From the NCBI RefSeq assembly GCF_002953135.1, contig NZ_CP026372.1:1984001-2048000 (forward strand): DNA of 64,000 bases, written 5' to 3'. The notes beneath the pieces were generated by a model, which saw nothing but the letters and a program-made list of their open reading frames with translations, was not told the origin of the DNA and searched no databases. Shown one piece after another: positions 1 through 8,062 of this stretch. How positions within the stretch are numbered: the first letter of the stretch is position 1; each line of letters begins with the position of its first letter. The position numbers were made by a program, and so were the translations under genes. The DNA comes from Sphingobium sp. SCG-1 (GTDB lineage: Bacteria; Pseudomonadota; Alphaproteobacteria; Sphingomonadales; Sphingomonadaceae).

Positions 1-149
1 TGATCCGTGCTACCTTCGAGGCGCTGGGCGAACAGACCAGCCCCAAGGCGGTGGCGCAGCGTCGCGGTAAGAAGGTCGCCGACCTTCTGCGTCGTGGCGG
101 GGCCAGTGTCGAAGTGGCGCAGGCTGACGCCGAAGCGATTGCGGAGTAA
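1..149 (+). CDS. rpsE: 30S ribosomal protein S5, C-terminal part (5' end outside window)
   Basis: This is the last 48 codons of ribosomal protein S5, a small-subunit protein needed for decoding accuracy and assembly. The reading frame enters the window at base 3 and contains IRATFEALGEQ and an Arg/Lys-rich stretch with RRGKKVADLL, typical of the S5 C-terminus, then ends at a TAA at 147-149. It is followed after 5 bases by rpmD, the normal order of the spc operon (rpsE-rpmD-rplO-secY). Only the tail can be judged. Confidence 0.93.
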   Translation, partial: IRATFEALGEQTSPKAVAQRRGKKVADLLRRGGASVEVAQADAEAIAE

Positions 150-154
150 GCAGT

Positions 155-334
155 ATGGCAACCATCAAGATCAAGCAGATCGGTTCCCCGATTCGCCGCC
201 CGGCCTCTCAGAAGGAGATTCTGATCGGCCTGGGTCTCAACAAGATGCACCGCGTGGTGGAACTGAACGACAGCCCGGAAATCCGTGGCATGATCGCGAA
301 GCTGCCGCACATGGTGGCGATCGTCGAGGGCTAA
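155..334 (+). CDS. rpmD: 50S ribosomal protein L30
   Basis: A 59-residue protein with the full-length L30 pattern: MATIKIKQIGSPIRRP at the start, GLGLNKMHRVVEL in the middle (the rRNA-binding region) and IRGMIAKLPHMV near the end. L30 is a small protein of the large ribosomal subunit. The start follows the rpsE stop by 5 bases, so the two are translated from one message. Base composition matches its neighbours. Confidence 0.95.
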   Translation: MATIKIKQIGSPIRRPASQKEILIGLGLNKMHRVVELNDSPEIRGMIAKLPHMVAIVEG

Positions 335-366
335 ACGCCTTTTCGACCAGACAGGTAATAAGCGGG

Positions 367-393
367 AGAGGGGGAAACCCCTCTTTCGTATTT
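367..393 (+). terminator. Hairpin with GAAA tetraloop and T-rich tail between rpmD and rplO
   Basis: Bases 367-373 (AGAGGGG) pair with 378-384 (CCCCTCT) around a GAAA tetraloop, and the 3' side runs into TTCGTATTTT. This looks like an intrinsic terminator or attenuator, but it sits inside the ribosomal operon, so partial termination or a processing/stability role is more likely than a full stop. Confidence 0.55.
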
Positions 394-476
394 TAACGGG
401 ATGGCGTAGCGGAGCGCTTCTCTATCCCGCTCCACTTCCGGAGCAGCGCGACAAAAGCGAAAGCGAGTGCACAATA

Positions 477-1019
477 ATGACTTTTAAATTGAACGAAATC
501 AAAGACAATGAAGGCGCCCGCAAGGGCCGTATGCGCGTTGGACGCGGCATCGGTTCGGGCAAGGGCAAGACCGCTGGCCGTGGCCAGAAGGGTGCCAAGG
601 CGCGTTCGGGCGTAGCGATCAACGGGTTCGAGGGTGGCCAGATGCCGCTCCACATGCGGATCCCTAAGCGCGGCTTCAACAACATCTTCGCCAAGGATTT
701 CGCAACCGTGAACCTCGGCGCCGTGCAGAAGGCGATTGACGCCGGTAAGCTCGACGCGAAGGCCGTGGTCGATCAAGCAGCGTTGCGCGTCGCCAACATC
801 TCGCGCGGCGGCAAGCACGGCGTTCGTCTGCTTGCCAAAGGCGAACTGACCGCCAGCGGGGTCAGCTTCTCGGTAGCAGGTGCTTCGGCTTCTGCGATCG
901 CGGCTGTCGAAAAGGCCGGCGGCAAGGTCGAAGTGCTGGAAACCGTCTCGGCTGCCGAAAAGGCGAAGGCCAAGAAGGGCACCACGCTCGCCGCTGCAAA
1001 GGCCGCTGGCAAGAAGTGA
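477..1019 (+). CDS. rplO: 50S ribosomal protein L15
   Basis: Ribosomal protein L15 of the large subunit, a late assembly protein. The N-terminal 50 residues carry the Gly/Lys-rich RNA-contacting tail (GRGIGSGKGKTAGRGQKG), and the rest is the globular L15 domain. At 180 residues it is longer than E. coli L15 (144). The excess is a C-terminal Ala/Lys-rich tail after about residue 155, which I take to be a lineage extension. It lies between rpmD and secY in the standard spc order, after a 142-base gap that holds a hairpin. Confidence 0.95.
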   Translation: MTFKLNEIKDNEGARKGRMRVGRGIGSGKGKTAGRGQKGAKARSGVAINGFEGGQMPLHMRIPKRGFNNIFAKDFATVNLGAVQKAIDAGKLDAKAVVDQAALRVANISRGGKHGVRLLAKGELTASGVSFSVAGASASAIAAVEKAGGKVEVLETVSAAEKAKAKKGTTLAAAKAAGKK

Positions 1020-1041
1020 TTGCCCGAAAGGGTTGAATGCC

Positions 1042-1076
1042 TGACCCCGCTGCCCGATAATGGGTTGGCGGGGTCA
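1042..1076 (+). terminator. Strong hairpin between rplO and secY
   Basis: Bases 1042-1050 (TGACCCCGC) are perfectly complementary to 1068-1076 (GCGGGGTCA), and inside the loop CCC (1052-1054) can pair with GGG (1062-1064). Only a weak T-run follows (AGCGTTTCTA), so this may be an attenuator or an RNA-processing or stability element rather than a terminator. It separates ribosomal genes from secY and could tune secY expression. Confidence 0.5.
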
Positions 1077-1205
1077 AGCGTTTCTATGTCCGCCAGCCGA
1101 CTAGCGGATGGTAGATGACACGCGTGCACTCGCCCGCTAAGGGAATTGCGAGTCCGGTGCCATCATCATGGCCCATCGCACAAGATTTGAAGGTTTGAAA
1201 AGCGC

Positions 1206-2570
1206 ATGGCATCGAGAGCCGACCAGCTTGCATCCAGCATCAGTTTCGCCAAGTTCAGCCAGGCGACCGATCTGAAGAAGCGTCTGTGGTTTACCGTAGG
1301 CGCGCTGATCGTGTTCCGGTTCCTGAGCTTTGTGCCGCTGCCGGGTGTTGACCCAACTGTGCTAGCGGAGCTTTACAAGCAGACGCAGGGCGGCATCCTC
1401 GACATCTTCAACACCTTCTCGGGTGGTTCGCTTCAGCGCATGAGCCTCATCGCGCTGGGCGTTATGCCCTACATCACGGCGTCGATTGTGGTGCAGCTTT
1501 CCGCGTCGCTTTCGCCCCAATTGGCGGCAATCAAGAAGGAGGGCGAAAGCGGGCGTAAGAAGCTCAACCAATATACGCGTTACGGGACCGTCGGTCTGAC
1601 GGCCGTGCAAGGCTATTTCATTGCCGTCGGGCTGGAGAGCTTCGGCGCCCAAGCCGGGCAACAGGCCGTGGTTGACCCCGGCATGCTGTTCCGCGTTGCT
1701 GCGGTCATATCGCTGATCGGCGGCACGATGTTCCTGATGTGGCTGGGTGAGCAGATCACCAGCCGCGGCATCGGCAACGGTACATCGCTCATCATCATGG
1801 CGGGCATCGTCGCGCAACTTCCCGTAACGCTGAGCAATCTGTTCGCGTCGGGTCGCGAAGGTTCGATCTCCGGTCTGCTCATCATGGGCGTCATCGTGCT
1901 TTGCCTGGGCCTGATCGCTTTCATCTGCTTCATGGAGCGTGCCCAGCGCCGCGTGCTGATCCAGTATCCCAAGCGCCAAACGCGCCAGGGCATCATGCAG
2001 GCGGACCGCAGCCATCTGCCGCTGAAGGTCAACACCGCCGGCGTCATTCCCCCAATCTTCGCGTCGTCGCTGCTGCTGATGCCGCTCACCATCTCGCAAT
2101 TCGCAGGCCAGACGGTGGCAGGCGAAAGCCGCATGGGCGATTTCGTGCTGTCGCTGAACCAGTATCTGTCGCACGGGAGCCCGTTGTACATGGGCCTTTA
2201 TGGGCTTGGCATCGTGTTCTTCTGCTTCTTCTACACCGCTGTCGTGTTCAATCCGGAAGAAACTGCCGATAACCTCAAGCGTAATGGCGGCTTCATCCCT
2301 GGCATCCGTCCGGGCAAGAACACCGAGAATTATCTCGATTACGTGCTGACGCGCATTACCGTGATCGGCGCGGCCTATCTGGCGATCATTTGCCTCATTC
2401 CGGAGTTCCTGATCGCGCGGGCTGGAATCCCCTTCTATCTGGGGGGGACTAGCTTGTTGATCGTGGTCAACGTAACAGTGGATACCGTAACGCAGATCCA
2501 GAGCCATCTTCTTGCGCATCAATATGGCGACCTTATCAAGAAGGCAAAGCTCAAGGGCCGCATCCGTTAG
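1206..2570 (+). CDS. secY: Protein translocase subunit SecY
   Basis: SecY is the channel-forming subunit of the inner-membrane SecYEG translocon that exports or inserts most envelope proteins. At 454 residues it has normal length and alternates about ten hydrophobic segments with charged loops. Recognisable SecY features are the N-terminal DLKKRLWFTVGALIVFR, the plug and TM2 area with LGVMPYITASIVVQL, the QGIMQADRSHLPLKVN cytosolic loop, and NPEETADNLKRNGGFIPG in the loop that contacts SecA and the ribosome. It lies in the classical position between rplO and adk. Confidence 0.97.
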   Translation: MASRADQLASSISFAKFSQATDLKKRLWFTVGALIVFRFLSFVPLPGVDPTVLAELYKQTQGGILDIFNTFSGGSLQRMSLIALGVMPYITASIVVQLSASLSPQLAAIKKEGESGRKKLNQYTRYGTVGLTAVQGYFIAVGLESFGAQAGQQAVVDPGMLFRVAAVISLIGGTMFLMWLGEQITSRGIGNGTSLIIMAGIVAQLPVTLSNLFASGREGSISGLLIMGVIVLCLGLIAFICFMERAQRRVLIQYPKRQTRQGIMQADRSHLPLKVNTAGVIPPIFASSLLLMPLTISQFAGQTVAGESRMGDFVLSLNQYLSHGSPLYMGLYGLGIVFFCFFYTAVVFNPEETADNLKRNGGFIPGIRPGKNTENYLDYVLTRITVIGAAYLAIICLIPEFLIARAGIPFYLGGTSLLIVVNVTVDTVTQIQSHLLAHQYGDLIKKAKLKGRIR

Positions 2571-2616
2571 ACAATAGCGGGATTATCGCGCCACAAAACA
2601 GGGGAGACGCGCGCGC

Positions 2617-3267
2617 ATGAATATCATCCTTCTCGGGCCTCCGGGCGCTGGCAAAGGTACGCAGGCGACGCAACTGGTCGACAGCCGGGGCATGGTGCAG
2701 CTTTCCACCGGAGATATGCTACGGGCTGCCGTGAAGGCTGGCACGCCTACCGGCGTCAAAGCCAAAGCGGTGATGGAAGCAGGCCAGTTGGTTTCTGATG
2801 ATATCGTTTCTGGCATCATTGGTGAAGCGCTCGATGCGCTTGCGCCAGACACCGGCGTTATCTTCGACGGTTATCCCCGGACTGCGGCTCAAGCTGAATC
2901 GCTGGACGAAATTCTCTCCGTCCGTGGCCGCACTTTACATCATGTGATCGAACTGGAAGTAGACGAGGATGCGCTTGTCGAGCGGATCACCGGCCGCTTC
3001 ACCTGCGCGAAATGTGGCGAAGGGTATCACGACACGTTCAAGCAGCCCAAGGTTGCAGATGTATGCGACAGATGCGGCAGCACGGAATTCAAGCGTCGTC
3101 CCGATGACAACGAGGAAACTGTTCGTACGCGCATGGCCGAGTATCGCGCAAAGACCGCGCCAATTCTGCCCATCTATGAGGCACGCGGTATCGTCAGCCG
3201 GGTTGATGGCATGGCCGATATGGCGCTTGTATCGGCTGCTATCGCGGCGGTGCTCGACGGAAGATAA
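2617..3267 (+). CDS. adk: Adenylate kinase with zinc-type LID
   Basis: Adenylate kinase interconverts ATP, AMP and 2 ADP in the cytoplasm. The 216 residues start with the P-loop GPPGAGKGT (7-15), followed by the AMP-binding STGDMLR (30-36) and the DGYPRT motif (84-89). The LID domain is the long form and carries a four-cysteine set, C130-X2-C133 and C150-X2-C153, so it probably holds a structural zinc ion. A GGGGAGA ribosome-binding site lies 10 bases before the ATG. It is last in the spc-type cluster, downstream of secY as in many bacteria. Confidence 0.97.
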   Translation: MNIILLGPPGAGKGTQATQLVDSRGMVQLSTGDMLRAAVKAGTPTGVKAKAVMEAGQLVSDDIVSGIIGEALDALAPDTGVIFDGYPRTAAQAESLDEILSVRGRTLHHVIELEVDEDALVERITGRFTCAKCGEGYHDTFKQPKVADVCDRCGSTEFKRRPDDNEETVRTRMAEYRAKTAPILPIYEARGIVSRVDGMADMALVSAAIAAVLDGR

Positions 3268-3533
3268 GAATGCTAACTGTCTTTTTAACAGGTAGGCAGA
3301 GCGAGCGATTGTGCCTTTAGCTGCCGGAAATGTAACGCCGTCCATAGGAGATTACATGGACAGGCGCATCGGTTTGCGCGAGGCCACGGCTAGGACCGCT
3401 GGAGAAAAGCCTTATTCAAATCCGCAAGGGCATATCCTTACGCATCTTTACTGATACACTACCGCAACAATGATGGTCCGACTCGAACTGGACTGCGTGG
3501 GCCGCACTGATTTGACCCATGGGGGAGTGCAAG

Positions 3534-4889
3534 ATGGCCGTTACAGATCACGTCGATTTGGCGACATTCATTCAAGGCGTGCGTAAGCGCAATCCGGGGC
3601 AGGATGAATTCATCCAGGCTGTGCAGGAAGTTGCGGAAGATATTTACGACTTCATTGCCGATAAAGAGCAATATCACCACTATCAAATCCTGCGCCGTAT
3701 CGCCGAACCGGACCGCATCGTGTCCTTCCGCGTCAGTTGGGAAGACGACAATCACAACATCCGCGTGAACCGCGGCTGGCGTGTCCAGAACAATAACGCC
3801 ATCGGCCCATATAAGGGCGGCATCCGCTTTCATCCCTCGGTCACCGAAAGCGTGCTCAAATTTCTGGCTTTCGAGCAGACGTTCAAGAACGCACTCACCG
3901 GTCTCCCCATGGGCGGCGGCAAAGGTGGCGCTAACTTCAATCCCAAGGGCAAGAGCGACCATGAAGTCATGCGCTTCTGCCAGAGCTTCATGACTGAACT
4001 ATACCGCCATGTTGGCGCGGACGTGGACGTCCCCGCGGGTGACATTGGCGTAGGCTCGCGCGAAATCGGCTATATGTTCGGACAGTATAAGCGCATCACC
4101 AATCAGTTTACCGGCGTGCTGACGGGCAAGGGGCTGGAATATGGCGGCTCGCTGATCCGTCCCGAAGCGACAGGCTATGGCGCGGTCTACTTCCTCGCGA
4201 ACATGTTGAAGACCAAGGGGCAGGATCTCTCCGGCAAAACCGCTGTCATTTCTGGCTCGGGCAATGTGGCGACACATGCAGCGGAGAAAGTGGTGCAGCT
4301 TGGTGGCAAGGTGCTGACGCTGTCTGACAGTCAGGGTTTCATCCACGATCCCGATGGCATCACGCAGGAAAAAATCGACTGGGTGAAAACGCACAAGACC
4401 AGACGGCGCGGGCGCATCGCAGATTATGCGGCGGAGTTCACCGGGGCAACCTTCACTGAGGGAAAGACGCCCTGGGGCGTACCATGCGATGTGGCGCTAC
4501 CTTGCGCGACGCAGAACGAGTTGGTGGGTGACGACGCGAAGCTGCTGGTCAGCAACGGCTGCATGGCGGTAGCTGAGGGCGCCAACATGCCCACCAATCT
4601 GGAAGGTGTGCATGTCTTCAAGGACGCCAAAATCCTCTTTGCTCCGGGCAAGGCGGCCAATGCGGGCGGCGTTGCGGTGTCCGGCCTGGAGATGAGCCAG
4701 AACAGCGAACGGCGTTCTTGGAAAGAAGCCGAGCTACAGCAGTTGCTCCTCGACATCATGGAAGGCATTCACAGCAGCTGCGTTGCCTATGGCGATCAAG
4801 GCGGCGGCTATACCGATTACGTGAAGGGCGCGAATATCGCAGGCTTCAAGAAAGTCGCGGACGCCATGCTGGCCTATGGCGTAGTATGA
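3534..4889 (+). CDS. gdhA: NADP-specific glutamate dehydrogenase
   Basis: Makes glutamate from 2-oxoglutarate and ammonium with NADPH. At 451 residues it matches the hexameric bacterial GdhA class (E. coli 447). The substrate site is PMGGGKGG with Lys130, the catalytic Asp170 lies in PAGDIGVG, and the Rossmann loop GSGNVA is at about 241-246, with SDSQG after it as in NADP enzymes. The ATG at 3534 is preferred over the in-frame ATG at 3519 because GGGGGAG sits 6 bases upstream of it. The gene stands between adk and rpsM, where a nitrogen-assimilation enzyme is unexpected. Confidence 0.95.
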   Translation: MAVTDHVDLATFIQGVRKRNPGQDEFIQAVQEVAEDIYDFIADKEQYHHYQILRRIAEPDRIVSFRVSWEDDNHNIRVNRGWRVQNNNAIGPYKGGIRFHPSVTESVLKFLAFEQTFKNALTGLPMGGGKGGANFNPKGKSDHEVMRFCQSFMTELYRHVGADVDVPAGDIGVGSREIGYMFGQYKRITNQFTGVLTGKGLEYGGSLIRPEATGYGAVYFLANMLKTKGQDLSGKTAVISGSGNVATHAAEKVVQLGGKVLTLSDSQGFIHDPDGITQEKIDWVKTHKTRRRGRIADYAAEFTGATFTEGKTPWGVPCDVALPCATQNELVGDDAKLLVSNGCMAVAEGANMPTNLEGVHVFKDAKILFAPGKAANAGGVAVSGLEMSQNSERRSWKEAELQQLLLDIMEGIHSSCVAYGDQGGGYTDYVKGANIAGFKKVADAMLAYGVV

Positions 4890-4999
4890 TCGGCACTGCT
4901 GCGTCGGGCCCTGCAAGGCCAGGCGCGGCAGGTTCGCCAACGGGCTGGTCAATTCCGTTTTGCGCGCTATCCTGCATCCCCAACAATAAGGAGGATGCC

Positions 5000-5185
5000 A
5001 TGATCGTGACGTTTATCGGAACGGATCGCTCAGAGACCGCAGTCAACGCGACGCAGGTCACATTCGTCTCGTCGGTCACTGATGGAACGCGTATACGTTT
5101 TGGTGAGGGCCGGAGCGTCACCGTGACCGAACCGATTGCGGAAGTCGTAGAAACGCTCAATCGTGGCCTACGCCCGCACGAATAG
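5000..5185 (+). CDS. Small FlbD-like beta-strand protein, unknown function
   Basis: A 61-residue protein with a strong ribosome-binding site (AAGGAGGA, 5 bases before the ATG). It is mostly predicted beta strands (MIVTFIGTD, VTFVSSVTDGTRIRF, GRSVTVTEPI) followed by a short helix, IAEVVETLNRG. The pattern of a T/V-x-V-x-E-P/S-hxEVV ending resembles short FlbD-type proteins, but no flagellar genes are nearby, so I do not assign that function. It lies 110 bases after gdhA and may be cotranscribed with it. The coding call is supported by the ribosome-binding site and the ordered composition. Confidence 0.7.
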   Translation: MIVTFIGTDRSETAVNATQVTFVSSVTDGTRIRFGEGRSVTVTEPIAEVVETLNRGLRPHE

Positions 5186-5262
5186 CCAAGTGCCTCATCC
5201 TTATCGCTTCACATAAGTTGATCCCGATACGCGCAGACATGTTGGGACGGCGAGGCGATGGC

Positions 5263-5291
5263 TTGACACCCTCCTGACGACTCATTAAGGG
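5263..5291 (+). promoter_or_regulatory. Candidate promoter for the alpha (rpsM-rplQ) operon
   Basis: A perfect TTGACA lies at 5263-5268, followed after 17 bases by a weak, A-rich TAAGGG. Alphaproteobacterial -10 elements are degenerate, so only the -35 is persuasive. It falls in the 236-base gap between the 61-residue gene and rpsM, where a separate promoter is needed because gdhA interrupts the usual spc-alpha continuity. Confidence 0.35.
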
Positions 5292-5421
5292 CAGCCAATC
5301 CCGACACGCTTGGTTGCGGCAGTGCAGATGCGCTGGCCGTCTTTTTTGCGTCCGGGGGTTCACATCGAAGCTTTGAGATGGGGCGCTGCCACACGCCCCG
5401 TGGAGCAGGAGAATAAGTTAC

Positions 5422-5790
5422 ATGGCACGTATTGCGGGCGTCAATATCCCGACCAACAAGCGCGTGATTATCGCGCTCACCTACATCCACGGCATTGGTC
5501 GCAAGACCGCCGCCGACATCGCTGAAAAGCTGGGCATCGATCAGAGCCGTCGCGTGCAGGATCTTTCCGACGCCGAAGTTCTGCAGATCCGCGAAGCGAT
5601 CGATGCGAGCTATCAGGTCGAGGGCGATCTGCGTCGTACGACTGCAATGAACATCAAGCGCCTGATGGATCTCGCCTGCTATCGCGGCTTGCGTCATCGC
5701 AAGGGTCTGCCGGTTCGCGGTCAGCGTACCCACACCAACGCCCGCACCCGCAAGGGTAAGGCAAAGGCGATTGCCGGCAAGAAGAAGTAA
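5422..5790 (+). CDS. rpsM: 30S ribosomal protein S13
   Basis: S13 sits in the head of the small subunit and contacts tRNA and S19. The 122 residues begin MARIAGVNIPTNKRV, contain the helix-two-turn-helix with YIHGIGRKTA, and end in the basic tail GLPVRGQRTHTNARTRKGKAK, all typical of S13. An AGGAGAA ribosome-binding site precedes the ATG. It is the first gene of the alpha operon rpsM-rpsK-rpoA-rplQ. Confidence 0.97.
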   Translation: MARIAGVNIPTNKRVIIALTYIHGIGRKTAADIAEKLGIDQSRRVQDLSDAEVLQIREAIDASYQVEGDLRRTTAMNIKRLMDLACYRGLRHRKGLPVRGQRTHTNARTRKGKAKAIAGKKK

Positions 5791-5854
5791 GTCGCTCGGC
5801 CTCTTTGCAGGCTTTGAGAGACTTCTTTTTTCCAGTTTTGAGTAGGACAGTAAA

Positions 5855-6244
5855 ATGGCACGGGAACCCCAGCGCATTAAGAAGCGGGAGCGCAAGAATA
5901 TTTCCTCCGGCGTCGCGCATGTGAACGCCAGCTTCAATAACACCATGATCACGATCACCGATGCACAGGGTAACGCGATCTCATGGTCATCCGCAGGCAC
6001 CATGGGCTTCAAGGGGTCGCGCAAGTCGACACCTTATGCGGCTCAGGTTTGCGCGGAAGACGCAGGGCGCAAGGCCGCGGAACATGGCGTGCGCACCCTG
6101 GAAGTCGAAGTGAAGGGCCCGGGTTCGGGTCGTGAATCGGCGCTTCGCGCGCTGCAGGCGGTCGGTTTCACGATCACCTCCATCCGGGACGTTACGCCGA
6201 TCCCGCACAACGGCGTGCGCCCCTCCAAGCGTCGCCGCGTTTAA
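5855..6244 (+). CDS. rpsK: 30S ribosomal protein S11
   Basis: S11 lies on the platform of the small subunit and helps shape the mRNA exit channel. The 129 residues include GVAHVNASFNNTMITITD near the N-terminus and the conserved end RDVTPIPHNGVRPSKRRRV. Length and sequence are standard. It follows rpsM by 64 bases and precedes rpoA, as usual. Confidence 0.97.
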   Translation: MAREPQRIKKRERKNISSGVAHVNASFNNTMITITDAQGNAISWSSAGTMGFKGSRKSTPYAAQVCAEDAGRKAAEHGVRTLEVEVKGPGSGRESALRALQAVGFTITSIRDVTPIPHNGVRPSKRRRV

Positions 6245-6357
6245 GGCCAAAGCCGTTTTGATGTGCGGCGGACGCGTCGCGCATCCACTTTTGAATCGGC
6301 CGGGGCACTTCCACTGACGCAGCGGAGCGGCCCCCGCCACATTCCCAGGGGAATTAC

Positions 6358-7422
6358 ATGACTGTCAATACGAAGAACTGGCAGGAATTGAAGAAGCCCA
6401 GCGCACTCGAAATCAAGTCGGGCGGCGACTCCAAGCGCAAGGCGACATTCGTTGCCGAGCCTCTGGAGCGCGGATTCGGCCTGACGCTCGGTAATGCGCT
6501 GCGTCGCGTTCTTCTTTCCTCGCTTCAGGGCGCGGCGGTCACTTCGATCAAGATCGAAAACGTGCTGCACGAATTCTCGTCGCTCGCTGGCGTTCGCGAA
6601 GACGTGACCGACATCGTCCTGAACGTGAAGCAGATCGCCCTTCGCATGGAAGGCGAAGGTCCCAAGCGTCTGCAGCTTTCCGCGACCGGTCCTGCCGAAG
6701 TCACAGCCGGTGACATCGCAGTGTCGGGTGACATCGAGGTGATGAACCCCGACCTTATCATCTGTCATCTCGATGAAGGCGCCACGCTGAACATGGAACT
6801 GACGGCGGATGTCGGTAAGGGCTATGTCCCCGCCGTCGCCAATCGTCCTGCGGATGCGCCAATCGGCCTGATCCCGGTCGATGCGCTGTACTCGCCGGTG
6901 CGTCAGGTTGCGTACAAGGTGGACAACACCCGCGTTGGTCAGGAACTGGACTACGACAAGCTATCGCTAACGGTTGAGACCGACGGCACCGTGGCGCCCG
7001 AAGATGCCGTCGCTTATGCTGCGCGTATTCTTCAGGATCAGTTGCAGTTGTTCGTGCACTTCGAAGACGCCCTTCCGACCGCGGCACCCTCCTCGGGGGG
7101 CCATGCTGTTGCAACGGCATCGGAGAGCGAGAGCGACACCAACCAGATCAATCGTTACCTTCTCAAGAAGGTCGACGAACTGGAGCTGTCGGTCCGTTCG
7201 GCCAACTGCCTCAAGAACGACAACATCATCTACATCGGCGATCTGGTTCAGAAGACCGAAGCCGAGATGCTGCGTACGCCGAACTTCGGTCGTAAGTCCT
7301 TGAATGAAATCAAGGAAGTGCTTTCGTCGATGGGTCTGCGCCTCGGCATGGATATTCCGGGCTGGCCGCCTGAGAATATAGAAGAAATGGCAAAGAAGCT
7401 TGAGCAGGAACTGCTCGGCTAA
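6358..7422 (+). CDS. rpoA: RNA polymerase alpha subunit
   Basis: The alpha subunit nucleates RNA polymerase assembly through its N-terminal domain and contacts UP elements and activators through its C-terminal domain. In the 354 residues the N-terminal dimerisation domain holds FVAEPLERGFGLTLGNALRR, and the C-terminal domain (from about residue 260) holds LELSVRSANCLKNDNI and LLRTPNFGRKSLNEIKEVL-type helices. An AGGGGAA ribosome-binding site lies 5 bases upstream. A strong hairpin follows the stop codon at once. Confidence 0.98.
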   Translation: MTVNTKNWQELKKPSALEIKSGGDSKRKATFVAEPLERGFGLTLGNALRRVLLSSLQGAAVTSIKIENVLHEFSSLAGVREDVTDIVLNVKQIALRMEGEGPKRLQLSATGPAEVTAGDIAVSGDIEVMNPDLIICHLDEGATLNMELTADVGKGYVPAVANRPADAPIGLIPVDALYSPVRQVAYKVDNTRVGQELDYDKLSLTVETDGTVAPEDAVAYAARILQDQLQLFVHFEDALPTAAPSSGGHAVATASESESDTNQINRYLLKKVDELELSVRSANCLKNDNIIYIGDLVQKTEAEMLRTPNFGRKSLNEIKEVLSSMGLRLGMDIPGWPPENIEEMAKKLEQELLG

Positions 7423-7429
7423 ACTACCC

Positions 7430-7456
7430 CGTCACCCTGGCTTCGCCGGGGTGACG
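7430..7456 (+). terminator. Hairpin between rpoA and rplQ
   Basis: CGTCACCC (7430-7437) pairs with GGGTGACG (7449-7456), and the inner GGC (7439-7441) pairs with GCC (7445-7447), giving about 12 base pairs including one T-G pair and a 3-base loop. It is followed by ATTTGGGGTTTGG, which is not a clean T-run. It could cause partial termination or processing that sets the rpoA to L17 ratio. Confidence 0.5.
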
Positions 7457-7541
7457 ATTTGGGGTTTGGGCGGCGCCCCGTTTTCGCCGCCTGGTCCGGG
7501 ATACCTGAAACGGTCCCTGAACGAACGAGAAGGAAGTTACC

Positions 7542-7967
7542 ATGCGTCATCGCGTAGGCGGCCGTAAGCTGCAACGTACCTCCAGCCATCGCGCGGCCCT
7601 GTTCCGCAATATGGCCGCTGCTCTCATCAAGCATGAGCAGATCACCACCACGGTGGCGAAGGCCAAGGAACTGCGTCCCTACGTTGAGAAGCTGGTGACG
7701 CTGGCGAAGAAGGGCGGCTTGTCCAACCGCCGCCTCGCGCACTCGCGCCTCTTGGACGACGCGCAGTTGGTCAAGCTGTTCGACGTGCTGGCCGAGCGCT
7801 ACAAGGATCGCGCTGGCGGCTACACGCGTGTCATCAAGGCTGGCATTCGCGCATCGGATGCTGCCCCGATCGCGATCATCGAGTTCGTCGACCGTGACGT
7901 GGACGCCAAGGGCCAGGACTCCGGCCCGGTCCAAACGGCTGATGAGGACGAATACGAAGCCGCATAA
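7542..7967 (+). CDS. rplQ: 50S ribosomal protein L17
   Basis: L17 is a large-subunit protein near the peptide exit tunnel. The 141 residues start MRHRVGGRKLQRTSSHR and contain LIKHEQITTTVAKAKELRPYVEKL and DRAGGYTRV, the usual L17 core. After about residue 118 there is an acidic tail (QTADEDEYEAA), a common extension in alphaproteobacteria. It ends the alpha operon, with two hairpins following. Confidence 0.97.
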   Translation: MRHRVGGRKLQRTSSHRAALFRNMAAALIKHEQITTTVAKAKELRPYVEKLVTLAKKGGLSNRRLAHSRLLDDAQLVKLFDVLAERYKDRAGGYTRVIKAGIRASDAAPIAIIEFVDRDVDAKGQDSGPVQTADEDEYEAA

Positions 7968-8013
7968 TGTGCCTGCCGGCGTTTTAGTCCGGCACGACAT
8001 CGCTTCACAAACG

Positions 8014-8049
8014 GGCCGCCGCTTTCTAAGCTGGCGGCCTGATTTGTTT
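8014..8049 (+). terminator. Probable terminator after the alpha operon
   Basis: GGCCGCC (8014-8020) pairs with GGCGGCC (8033-8039), with an inner GCT/AGC extension, and the 3' side leads into TGATTTGTTT. A smaller hairpin, TGCCGG (7974-7979) with CCGGCA (7989-7994), lies just before it. Placement after rplQ and the T-rich tail fit the end of the ribosomal transcription unit. Confidence 0.55.
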
Positions 8050-8062
8050 GGGGAGAGCAATC

